From Pseudomonas sp. Au-Pse12 (GTDB lineage Bacteria > Pseudomonadota > Gammaproteobacteria > Pseudomonadales > Pseudomonadaceae), in the NCBI RefSeq assembly GCF_021341665.1, contig NZ_JAJTTH010000001.1, positions 1 to 64,000 on the forward strand: a DNA stretch of 64,000 nucleotides, given 5' to 3'. Shown here piece after piece: positions 36,637 through 45,033 of this stretch; the stretch's first letter is position 1, and every line of letters starts with the position of its first letter. A program made the translations under genes and the position numbers. The notes under the pieces are model-generated. The model had not been told where the DNA came from. It saw only the letters and a program-made list of their open reading frames with translations, and searched no databases.

Positions 36637-38084
36637 TGGCGAGCGGCAACGCCGGGGCTGGCGGTCATTGCCGTGGCGTGCCAGCCGCCTCCCAGCGCCT
36701 TGTAGAGCGCGACCACATTGACGTAGGACGCGGTATCCGCCTGGGCCAGTGCATCCTCGGTTTGCAGGCGGCGGCGTTGGGCCTGCAGTGCCAGCAGATA
36801 AGGCGCCGCGCCCGCTTCATAGCGCACCTGGGCCAGGCTGGCGGCCCGGGCGCTAAGCCTGGCAGCCTGCAGCAGGTCGCCCAATTGCTGTTGCGACTGG
36901 CTGTAGGTGGTCAGTGCCCCTTCGGTTTCTGCCACGGCTTGCAGCACCACTTGCTCGTAATGGGCCTGGGCACCTTGCTGGCGGGCCTGGGCCTGACGTT
37001 GCCGGGCCTTGACGCTGGCCAGGTGCAGGGCCGGCCAGCTGACGCCGGGCATGATACTGAAGGCGCGACTGGCGTCAGTCCCCAGGTCGGCGCCCCTGAT
37101 GGCGACGAAACCGAGGAAGCCCCCGAGGTCCACTCGGGGATACAGCTCGGCGGTCACCGCGCCGATATCGGCGGTGGAGGCGGCGAAGTGACGCTCGGCA
37201 CTGGCAACATCGGGACGCTGGCGCAACAGGTCGCCCAGGTCGCCAATCGGCAGGCGAGTGACCAGGGGCGCGAGGGTGGATGGCCGGTTCAGTGCCTGCA
37301 GTTCGTTGGGCCGCGCGGCCACTAGCACCGCCAGGCGATAGCGGGCCAGTTGGCAACGGGTTTCCAGAGGCGGCAGGGCCGCTTGTTGGTGTGCCTGCTC
37401 AGCCTCTGCGCTGGCCAGCTCATCGGCGGCGCCACGTCCGGCCATGACCTTGGCCGCCACTACGTGCACCATGGTTTTCTGGTTTTCCAGGGCTGCTCGG
37501 GCCACGTCCAGTTGGCGCTGCGCTCCGCGCATTTCGAAGTAATTACGTGCCACCTCGGCGGCCACCACGATCCGCGCTTGCGCCAGGTCCGCTTGCGCCG
37601 CCTCGCCCCGGGCGGCAGCAGCCTGGGACAAGCGCTGCAGCCGGCCAAACAGATCGATTTCCCACTGTGCATCGAGTCCTGCCCGGTAGTTTCTGGCCAG
37701 GTTGCGCTCACCGGCAGGCCCCGGGTTGTCCTGAGCCAGACTGCGGCTGTAACCGGCCTCGGCGGTGACCGTAGGCAAACGGTCGAGCTGACGTTGATCA
37801 AGCTCGGCGCGGGCCTCCAGCAACCGGGCCTGGGCCTGGTGGATATCCCGATTGCGGGTCAGGGCCTGCTCGATCAACTGGTCCAGTTGCGGGTCCTGGA
37901 ATTGGCGCCACCAGTCCCGCTGCAGTTGTTCGCTGGCGTAGAGCGCGGGGTCCAGGGGCTGGGACAGTTCAAGCGGTGCTTCGACCCGGGGCTGATAATC
38001 CGGGCCCACGGTGCAACCGACCAGCCCGGTCAAGAGCAGCAGCCCGCAAAGGGGAGGCAATGCATGAATCAGGGTGTAACGCAT
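36633..38084 (-). CDS. Outer membrane efflux lipoprotein (OprM/NodT family)
   Basis: 483 residues. Lipobox LVGC at about 20-23 follows a hydrophobic signal. Mature part TVGPDYQPRVEAP is the family start. Two repeats of the OEP fold are present (DWWRQFQDPQLDQLIEQAL, QARLLEARAELDQRQLDRLP; second half LLRQRPDVASAERHFAASTA). It forms the trimeric TolC-like exit duct for the RND pump encoded 10 bases upstream. Last gene of the efflux operon. Confidence 0.93.
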   Translation of the reverse strand: MRYTLIHALPPLCGLLLLTGLVGCTVGPDYQPRVEAPLELSQPLDPALYASEQLQRDWWRQFQDPQLDQLIEQALTRNRDIHQAQARLLEARAELDQRQLDRLPTVTAEAGYSRSLAQDNPGPAGERNLARNYRAGLDAQWEIDLFGRLQRLSQAAAARGEAAQADLAQARIVVAAEVARNYFEMRGAQRQLDVARAALENQKTMVHVVAAKVMAGRGAADELASAEAEQAHQQAALPPLETRCQLARYRLAVLVAARPNELQALNRPSTLAPLVTRLPIGDLGDLLRQRPDVASAERHFAASTADIGAVTAELYPRVDLGGFLGFVAIRGADLGTDASRAFSIMPGVSWPALHLASVKARQRQAQARQQGAQAHYEQVVLQAVAETEGALTTYSQSQQQLGDLLQAARLSARAASLAQVRYEAGAAPYLLALQAQRRRLQTEDALAQADTASYVNVVALYKALGGGWHATAMTASPGVAARH

Positions 38085-38094
38085 GGTGTGCTCC

Positions 38095-41000
38095 TTAACC
38101 CCGAGGGGTCATGACTGAGGTCGCGGCATCGATGGAGGCCAGTTCACGAGCCCGTGGGGTGTTGGCCGCCGTGCGATGGTCCACGGCAATGATCGAGTAC
38201 ATGGTGGGCAGCACCAGCAAGGTGAACAGGGTGCCCACCAGCATGCCCACCACGATCACCAGCCCCAGGTCATGGCGGCTATGCGCTCCGGCGCCACTGG
38301 CGAACAGCAGTGGAATCAGCCCGGCAACCATGGCGGCGGTGGTCATCAGAATCGGTCGCAGGCGCATCTTCGCCGAGTGCAGAATCGCTGCGCGTCGATC
38401 AAGCCCGTCCTTGGCTTGCAGCTCGTTGGCGAACTCCACCATGAGAATCCCGTGCTTGCTGATGAGCCCCACCAGGGTGACCAGGCCGATCTGGGTGTAG
38501 ATGTTGATCGTGGCCATACCCAGCGCCAGGGGAATCAGGGCCCCGCACATGGACAGTGGCACGCTGATCAGGATGATCAGCGGGTCGCGCAGGCTCTCGT
38601 ATTGAGCGGCGAGCACCAAGTAGATGACGATGATCGCGAACACAAAGGCCAAGATCAGCGCGGAGCCTTCCTGGTGGTATTGACGGGCGTCCGACAGCCA
38701 GTCGTAGGTGAAGCCCGGTGGCAGGTCGCGTGCTTGTCGTTCAAGAAATGCCACCGCATCGCCCATTGCGACCCCGGGGTTCGGGATGGCCTGGAAGATG
38801 GCTGAGTTGAGCTGGTCGAACTGAGTCAACTGGTTGGGTTCGACCCCGGTGGAGAGGGTCACCAGGTTCGCCAGCGACACCTGGCCACCGCTGGCACTGG
38901 TGACATAGAACCGTCCCAGGGCCTCGGCAGACAGGCGCTCATTGCGCAGGCTCTGGGGAATCACATCGTAGGAGCGGCCCTGCAGGCCAAAACGGTTGAC
39001 GTAGTTTTCACCCACCAGTACCGCCAGGGTGTCGCCGATATCCTTCATCGTGACCCCAAGGCTGTTGGCCTTGGCCCGGTCGATGTCGATCCGGATCACC
39101 GAATTGTTGTAGTCCAGGTCACTGTCCACCACCATGAACAGGCCGCTTTTACGGGCGGCATCTTTCAGCTCCTGCATGGCCTCATAGACGATCCTGTAGT
39201 CGCCAGCGCTCTTGATCACCATCTGCACCGGCAGCCCGCCGGTGGAGCCGGGCAGGGAGGGCAACTGGAAGGCGAAGATGTTGCTGCCCTCGATGTCATT
39301 GGCGCGATTCTGCATGTCGACCTGGATCTGGTCGGCGCTGCGCTGACGCTGTTCCCAGTCAACAAAGTTGACCCCGCCAATGCTGTTGGAGACGCCATTG
39401 ATGCCGTTGATCAGCCACAGATTGCTTTGCTCGGGCAAGGTCGCCATGACCTGATTCCACTTGTCACCGAACTTCTCCACGTAGTCGATGTTGGCGTTCT
39501 GCGGAGACTTGATGGCCGTCAGCACTGTGGATTGGTCCTCCACCGGCGCCAGTTCACTCCGAGCCTGGCTGTACAGCAGTGGCACGCTTATCAGTACCAC
39601 CAGAGCGACCGTGCAGGTGACCCAGCGGTGCTGCAGGGATACATCCAGCACCCGGCCATAGGCCGAGCCCAGGCGCGCGAAGAAGGTTTCGGCGCGGCGC
39701 GCCATCCAGCCCTCGTTCATCTGGCTGTCCAGCAGGAACGAACTCATGACCGGGGATAGCGTCAGGGCGATGATCCCCGAGACCACCACGGAGCCGGCGA
39801 GGGTGAAGGCAAACTCCTTGAACAGAGAGCCGGTCAGGCCACCCATGAGGCCGATGGGCGCGTAGACCGCGGCCAGGGTCAGGGTCATCGCGATCACCGG
39901 CGCGGCCACCTCGCGGGCACCCACCAGGGCGGCGACGGCAGGGGACTTGCCTTCTTCGATATGCCGGTGGACGTTTTCCACCACGATGATCGCGTCATCC
40001 ACCACCAGGCCGATAGCCAGCACCATGGCCAACAGGGTCAAGAGGTTGATGCTGAAGCCGAACAGGGCCATGAAGGCGGCGGCACCGAGCATGGACAAGG
40101 GGATGGTGATCACCGGAATGATCACCGCCCGCGCCGATCCCAGGCTGAGAAAGATCACCAGTACCACAATCACTATGGCTTCGATCAGGGTGCCGGAGAC
40201 TTCGTCGATCGAGGCGCTGATAAAGCGTGCCAGTTCGAAGGGCACCGCCACCTTGACATCCGGTGGCAGGTTCTGGCGGATTCCCGGCAGCAGTTCGTTG
40301 AGTTTTTTGACGATCACCAGCGGGTTGGCGTTGGGCGCGGCGTTCAGGCCGAAATACACCGCCTTGACGCCATCCATGATGGCGCTGGTGTCGGTGGCCG
40401 CCGCCCCCAGCTCAACGGTGGCGATGTCGTCGAGGCGCACCAGCCCGGCCGGGGTGCTCTTGACCACCAGTTGGCGAAACTCGGAGACATTCACCAGGTC
40501 CGTGTTGATCTGGATATCGGACACGACATACAGGCCCTTGGCCTGGCCCGGCGCGGCTTGCACGTTGTTGTTGCGCAGGGCCTGGGCCACGTCTGCGGCG
40601 GACACTCCGCGAGCGGCCAGGCGTCTGGCATCGAGCCAGATGCGCATGGCCATTTTTTGCCCGCCATTGAGGTCGATGCTGCCCACGCCCTCGATGGACG
40701 ACAGCTGTGGCTGTACCACCCGCGTCACGTAGTCGGACAAGGCCGCGGTGGACAGGGTCGAGCTGGAAAAGCCGACATAGGCCACCGCGGTGGCCTCGCC
40801 GGAGGACTTGACGATCACCGGGTCGTAAGCTTCGGCGGGAAGCCGGTACTTGACCTCGTTGACCTTGGCCATGACCTGGGTCATGGCCTTGTTGGAGTCG
40901 GCATTGAGCTTCATCCGAACGGCAATCACGCTGCGGCCCTGGGTCGAGGTGGAGGTCATGTAGTCGACGTCCTCCACCGTGGCCACGGATTGGGCGATGG

Positions 41001-41196
41001 CCTGGGTGACAAAGCCTTGCATCAACTGCGGCGAAGCGCCGGGATACTGGGTGGTGATGGTCAGCGTCGAGCTTTCGGTCAGTGGATATTGGCGAATCGG
41101 CAGCTGGTTCAGCGCCAGTAGCCCCAGCAACAGAATCAGGGTGCTGACCACCAGCGCCAGCACTGGGCGGCGGACAAACAAATCAGTGAAGGTCAT
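38095..41196 (-). CDS. RND multidrug efflux pump, inner-membrane subunit (HAE1 type)
   Basis: 1,033 residues, standard HAE1 length. Starts MTFTDLFVRRPVLALVVSTL. The proton-relay Asp pair is in AIGLVVDDAIIVVENV (span 4). Two large periplasmic loops and the repeat second half (VYLVLAAQYESLRDPLIILI, LVGLISKHGILMVEFAN) are intact. It exchanges drugs for protons together with the adaptor (18 bases upstream) and the OprM-like duct. Substrates cannot be read. It is not obviously one of the well-known Mex pumps by sequence alone. Confidence 0.94.
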   Translation of the reverse strand: MTFTDLFVRRPVLALVVSTLILLLGLLALNQLPIRQYPLTESSTLTITTQYPGASPQLMQGFVTQAIAQSVATVEDVDYMTSTSTQGRSVIAVRMKLNADSNKAMTQVMAKVNEVKYRLPAEAYDPVIVKSSGEATAVAYVGFSSSTLSTAALSDYVTRVVQPQLSSIEGVGSIDLNGGQKMAMRIWLDARRLAARGVSAADVAQALRNNNVQAAPGQAKGLYVVSDIQINTDLVNVSEFRQLVVKSTPAGLVRLDDIATVELGAAATDTSAIMDGVKAVYFGLNAAPNANPLVIVKKLNELLPGIRQNLPPDVKVAVPFELARFISASIDEVSGTLIEAIVIVVLVIFLSLGSARAVIIPVITIPLSMLGAAAFMALFGFSINLLTLLAMVLAIGLVVDDAIIVVENVHRHIEEGKSPAVAALVGAREVAAPVIAMTLTLAAVYAPIGLMGGLTGSLFKEFAFTLAGSVVVSGIIALTLSPVMSSFLLDSQMNEGWMARRAETFFARLGSAYGRVLDVSLQHRWVTCTVALVVLISVPLLYSQARSELAPVEDQSTVLTAIKSPQNANIDYVEKFGDKWNQVMATLPEQSNLWLINGINGVSNSIGGVNFVDWEQRQRSADQIQVDMQNRANDIEGSNIFAFQLPSLPGSTGGLPVQMVIKSAGDYRIVYEAMQELKDAARKSGLFMVVDSDLDYNNSVIRIDIDRAKANSLGVTMKDIGDTLAVLVGENYVNRFGLQGRSYDVIPQSLRNERLSAEALGRFYVTSASGGQVSLANLVTLSTGVEPNQLTQFDQLNSAIFQAIPNPGVAMGDAVAFLERQARDLPPGFTYDWLSDARQYHQEGSALILAFVFAIIVIYLVLAAQYESLRDPLIILISVPLSMCGALIPLALGMATINIYTQIGLVTLVGLISKHGILMVEFANELQAKDGLDRRAAILHSAKMRLRPILMTTAAMVAGLIPLLFASGAGAHSRHDLGLVIVVGMLVGTLFTLLVLPTMYSIIAVDHRTAANTPRARELASIDAATSVMTPRG

Positions 41197-41214
41197 GATC
41201 GAATCCTTGGTATT

Positions 41215-42336
41215 TCACTTGGCCAGGACCGGCTCTTGGGGAGCCTCAAGGCTCAGGCTGTCCTGGGCGGCAATCTGTACCGCGGCGCCGTTCTGCAGGC
41301 GCAGTTGACCCGAGGTGACCACTCGGTCCCCCGGCTGTACGCCGTCTTGCAGCACCACCCGACCGGCTGTGCGCTCACCGGTCTTGACGTACACCTGGCG
41401 CACGCTGAGGGCCGAAGCATCAGCCCCCTGCACCCGGTAGACGAAATCGCCGTAGGCGCTGTAGCTGACCGCGGTTTCCGGGACGCTCATGCGGGGCGGA
41501 CCGGCGGGCAACGCCACCTGGCCGTTGACATACATGCCAGGGGTCAGCAGTTGCTCCGGGTTGGCCACCACGGCTTGCACCAGCACCGTTCGGGTGCCGG
41601 GATCGATGCGCGGTTCCAGGGTGCCAATCCGCCCCTTGAACGTGCGTTGCGGATAGGCATCCACGGCGACGCTCATCTCCTGCCCGGGGGCCAGTAATGC
41701 CAGGGCGCGTTCAGGCAGGGTGATATTGGCGTAAAGCGTCCGTGCGTCGGTCAGGGACACCACGGGTTCGCCTGCTTGCAGGTACTGGCCGAGGTTGACT
41801 TTGCGCACCCCGAGCACCCCGTCGAAGGGGGCCTTGATGCGCTTCTGTTCGATCAGCGCCTTGACTCGTTGGATCTCGGCCAGCACTTGTTGATAGGCCC
41901 AGTGGGCCTGGTCCAATTCTTCCTGGGTCGCGGCCTGCTGTGGCAGCAGTGTGCGAGTGCGTTGCAGTTGTGCTCGTGCATTGCTGGCCTGGGCTTCGAG
42001 CCTGGCCAGCTCACTTTGTTCCGGCGCGGCGTTCAACTGCACCAGCAGTTGCCCGGCGCGCACCCGTGTTCCTGGATCAAAGGCGATGGCGGTGATCAGG
42101 CCGCTGGTTTCTGCGGCGACCATGATTTGCCGGGTAGCCTCCAGTTCACCGATACCGGTCAGGACTTGGGGGACTGCCCCCAGCAGCACCTCGGCGGTCG
42201 CTACTTTCAGGGGAGACGGGGCGTTGTCGCTCGTGCCCGCAACCATGGCAGTAGGCGCGCAGAGGGTTTTGTAGGCGAACGCGACGACCGCCAGCGCGAT
42301 GGTGGCGCCAGCTAAAAGCTTGGGTTTTCTATTCAT
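41215..42336 (-). CDS. RND efflux periplasmic adaptor (membrane fusion protein)
   Basis: 373 residues. An N-terminal hydrophobic anchor/signal (about 9-25), beta-barrel/lipoyl halves (ETSGLITAIAFDPGTRVRAG; APFDGVLGVRKVNLGQYLQA) and an alpha-hairpin coiled coil (SELARLEAQASNARAQLQRT) are seen. The lipoprotein Cys typical of MexA is not evident; the anchor is probably a membrane helix. It links the RND pump and the outer-membrane duct. 61 bases after the MFS gene, 18 before the RND gene. Confidence 0.92.
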   Translation of the reverse strand: MNRKPKLLAGATIALAVVAFAYKTLCAPTAMVAGTSDNAPSPLKVATAEVLLGAVPQVLTGIGELEATRQIMVAAETSGLITAIAFDPGTRVRAGQLLVQLNAAPEQSELARLEAQASNARAQLQRTRTLLPQQAATQEELDQAHWAYQQVLAEIQRVKALIEQKRIKAPFDGVLGVRKVNLGQYLQAGEPVVSLTDARTLYANITLPERALALLAPGQEMSVAVDAYPQRTFKGRIGTLEPRIDPGTRTVLVQAVVANPEQLLTPGMYVNGQVALPAGPPRMSVPETAVSYSAYGDFVYRVQGADASALSVRQVYVKTGERTAGRVVLQDGVQPGDRVVTSGQLRLQNGAAVQIAAQDSLSLEAPQEPVLAK

Positions 42337-42397
42337 GATCCTGGCTACTGATAAGTGAATGACATTGCGCCATGCACGATTGACGGGTGCGTGGGCG

Positions 42398-43624
42398 TTA
42401 CTGCTGAACGGGGAGGAATCGGACCTTGTGCGCCATCAGCCACAGTGTGCTGCTGACGCCAAGAAACAGCATGAGCGCACTCTGGATGGCCTGGGCCATG
42501 CCTGATGAATCCACCAGAAGCCCCAGTGGAATCGGCACGGCATTGAAGCAGTAGATCGTCATGTAGAAGTAGGTGATGAGCTTGCCGTGCCCATGGCCTG
42601 CGGCCAGCTGGTTGATCAGCCGGGCACTGCCGACAAAGATGGCGCCGTAGGCGTAGCCGCCGACGATCAGGGCCAGCACCGCCAGCAGCAAAGAGGCTTG
42701 GTAGAAGGCCATCAGCAGCATGACGAGGGCGAGGCTCTGGAACAGCAGGCCGGACAACAGCGCGCGCCGGGCTTCGAGGCGCTGGCAGAACAGCTGGCTG
42801 GCGCCGGCAATCAGCAGATAGACCGAAATGCCGTAGCCGAACGCTCCGTGATCATGCAACCCCAATAGCTGCTCCGCGGCACTGGGGCCGATCACGAAGA
42901 CGCAGGCGGCAAACGACCAACTGAAAAACACTGCCCAGGCGCATAGGTGATAGGGCACGCCGATGCCTTTCAGGCTCTGGAGCAGCCCGGGCGCCTTGAT
43001 CTGCGGTGTGTCGGTCGTGGTCGCGGGGATGGTTGGCGATGACGGCCAGCATCCCAGCACCCCCAGGATGGCCAGCAGCCCCAGGAGCATGATCAGCCAG
43101 AACGGCAGCGTTCTGGGATAGCAATCCAGTTGCAGGGCGGCGCCGCTGAGCAGCGGGCCCAGGGCCAGCCCCACGACCATCGCCAGGGTGGCCAGCAGCG
43201 CCGCGAGCTTGCCGCTGTCGGCCGGACCAAAGCGCACCAACGCCATGTTGACCCCAGCGGTCATCGCCCCCGAACCCAGGCCCGCGATCAGGCGCCCGGT
43301 ACCCAGTTGCCATAAGGAGCTGCCCTGGGAAAACAGCCAGGCGCCAAGCACCACCAGGGCGGCGGCTGGCAGCAAGAGCTTGCGCAGATCCCGCAGGCGC
43401 CCGACGAGCCCGGCCAGGGTCAGCAGCGACAGCAGAACGCCGGCGCCGTAGACGCCGAAGATCAACGTCAGGTCCACGGCACTCAACTGCAGCTGTTGTT
43501 GATAGAAGGGGTACAGCGGCGTTGGCACGCTGCTGTTCATCAAGGACACCATCAGCGACAGGGCCAGAAAGAGTAGAAGTGGCCTTGATTGCGCTTTGTT
43601 ACAGGCGTGAGGAATCGTGGGCAT
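42398..43624 (-). CDS. MFS transporter
   Basis: 408 residues with about 12 hydrophobic spans (LLLFLALSLMVSLMNSSVP, LTLIFGVYGAGVLLSLLTLA, AGLVGRLRDLRKLLLPAAAL and others). The first-loop GRLRDLRK is of the MFS type and a Gly-rich span LIAGLGSGAMTAGVNMALV follows. Probable drug or metabolite exporter. Same strand as the RND operon and 61 bases ahead, so possibly co-transcribed with it. The 251 bases between it and the XdhC gene (43625-43875) show no gene and likely hold the operon promoter. Confidence 0.88.
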   Translation of the reverse strand: MPTIPHACNKAQSRPLLLFLALSLMVSLMNSSVPTPLYPFYQQQLQLSAVDLTLIFGVYGAGVLLSLLTLAGLVGRLRDLRKLLLPAAALVVLGAWLFSQGSSLWQLGTGRLIAGLGSGAMTAGVNMALVRFGPADSGKLAALLATLAMVVGLALGPLLSGAALQLDCYPRTLPFWLIMLLGLLAILGVLGCWPSSPTIPATTTDTPQIKAPGLLQSLKGIGVPYHLCAWAVFFSWSFAACVFVIGPSAAEQLLGLHDHGAFGYGISVYLLIAGASQLFCQRLEARRALLSGLLFQSLALVMLLMAFYQASLLLAVLALIVGGYAYGAIFVGSARLINQLAAGHGHGKLITYFYMTIYCFNAVPIPLGLLVDSSGMAQAIQSALMLFLGVSSTLWLMAHKVRFLPVQQ

Positions 43625-43875
43625 GACTTGTCCGAGCCAATGGCTGTAGGTGCATGGCGGTAAAAATGAGTGTGACGAGGCGAAGAGAGAATGAGCCGGT
43701 GCGTGATCGGATGGGACGATGACTGACGCGTTTTCCGGGTAGCTCTCGAGCTAGGGAAATTGAGCGGTGTGGGTTGAAGAAACGCCTCTCAAATCCTGAT
43801 GCAAATGATAGCGTCTGCTCCCATCAGCACCATGCTCGAAACCCCAGGGTTCATTTTTCTGCGTCCAGCGGAGCA

Positions 43876-44964
43876 CTAATCGTCAAGAGACATCTGCAGC
43901 TCGAGCACGGCTGTATCCGCCAGCGCAGGCTGCTCGTAGGAGGGCTGTAGTCTTTGCTTGGCTCGTAAAACGTCGAAGCCATCGGGCAGGGTGACAGCGT
44001 TCTTTACGGCGAGGATCTCAGCCATCACGCTCACCGCAATTTCGGCAGGGGTCTTGCTATCAATGTAGAGCCCGATTGGGCCGTGAAGACGCTGGAGCGA
44101 GGCCTCGCTCTGGCCAAAATGCTCAATGAGACGCTCGCGGCGCCGTTGGCTATTACGCCGCGAACCGATGGCGCCAATGTAGAACGCAGGGCTGTGCAGG
44201 GCTTCGAGCAGGGCCAGATCGTCCAGCTTGGGATCGTGGCTTACGGCGACAATGCAACTGCGTAAATCCGGTGCGAATGCGCGAACAACATCGTCCGGCA
44301 TGCCCTTCAACTGTTCTACGCCGGCGACGTTCCAGCCACCGATGTATTCGGGCCGAGGATCGCAGATCGAGACCCGAAAGCCGTTGAACAGCGCCATGGT
44401 TGCCAGGTATTCGGCCAGGGCGCCCGCCCCGATCAGTAGCAGGCGATAGCCGGGGCCTAGGGTATTGGCCATCTGCTTGCCGTCGTAGACGAAGCGCTCT
44501 GGCGCGACGCTGACGGTCAAGGACACCCGGCCGTTGCTCAAGTCCAGGCGGCGGCACACCAGGTGACCGGTATCAAGCTGTGCCAGCAGTTGGCTGAGGA
44601 CGCTCGACGACGGAGCGAATTCGAGGATCAGTTCGAGCGTGCCGCCGCAGGGCAAGCCAAAACGGTGGGCTTCATCAGCGATGATGCCATAGCGCACCAC
44701 TTGCGGTGGTCCGTCCGGCAGGCCATCACCGCCATGGGCGGTGGTGTAGCGGTGTATCAGGTCGTCCTCAATGCAGCCTCCCGACACGCTACCGACCACA
44801 CGGCCGTCGTTACGCAACGCCATCATCGAACCGACGGGGCGGGGAGAGGAGCCCCAGGTTCGGGCTACGGTGGCGAGCAGGACGCGTTGGCCGGCGTTGA
44901 GCCATTCGAGGGTGGTGCGCAGGACCAGCAGATCGGTGCTTTCCATAGAGTTTTCCAGGTTCAT
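43876..44964 (-). CDS. XdhC/CoxI family molybdenum-enzyme maturation protein
   Basis: 362 residues (356 from an ATG at 44946, which has GGAAAA about 5 bases ahead). N-terminal XdhC motif LATVARTWGSSPRPVGSMMA, then VSGGCIEDDLIHRY and a Rossmann-type C-terminal part (RLLLIGAGALAEYLATMA, VAVSHDPKLDDLAL, YIGAIGSRRNSQRRRERL). XdhC proteins bind molybdenum cofactor, help insert the sulfurated form into hydroxylases and are not part of the final enzyme. 69 bases after the molybdopterin subunit gene. Confidence 0.92.
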   Translation of the reverse strand: MNLENSMESTDLLVLRTTLEWLNAGQRVLLATVARTWGSSPRPVGSMMALRNDGRVVGSVSGGCIEDDLIHRYTTAHGGDGLPDGPPQVVRYGIIADEAHRFGLPCGGTLELILEFAPSSSVLSQLLAQLDTGHLVCRRLDLSNGRVSLTVSVAPERFVYDGKQMANTLGPGYRLLLIGAGALAEYLATMALFNGFRVSICDPRPEYIGGWNVAGVEQLKGMPDDVVRAFAPDLRSCIVAVSHDPKLDDLALLEALHSPAFYIGAIGSRRNSQRRRERLIEHFGQSEASLQRLHGPIGLYIDSKTPAEIAVSVMAEILAVKNAVTLPDGFDVLRAKQRLQPSYEQPALADTAVLELQMSLDD

Positions 44965-45033
44965 GCCAGGGGCTGCCGTGGCGCGGCATGCCCCTGCGGT
45001 TTGCCGCGCTGCAGAGGCCGCGCGCGAAGGCCG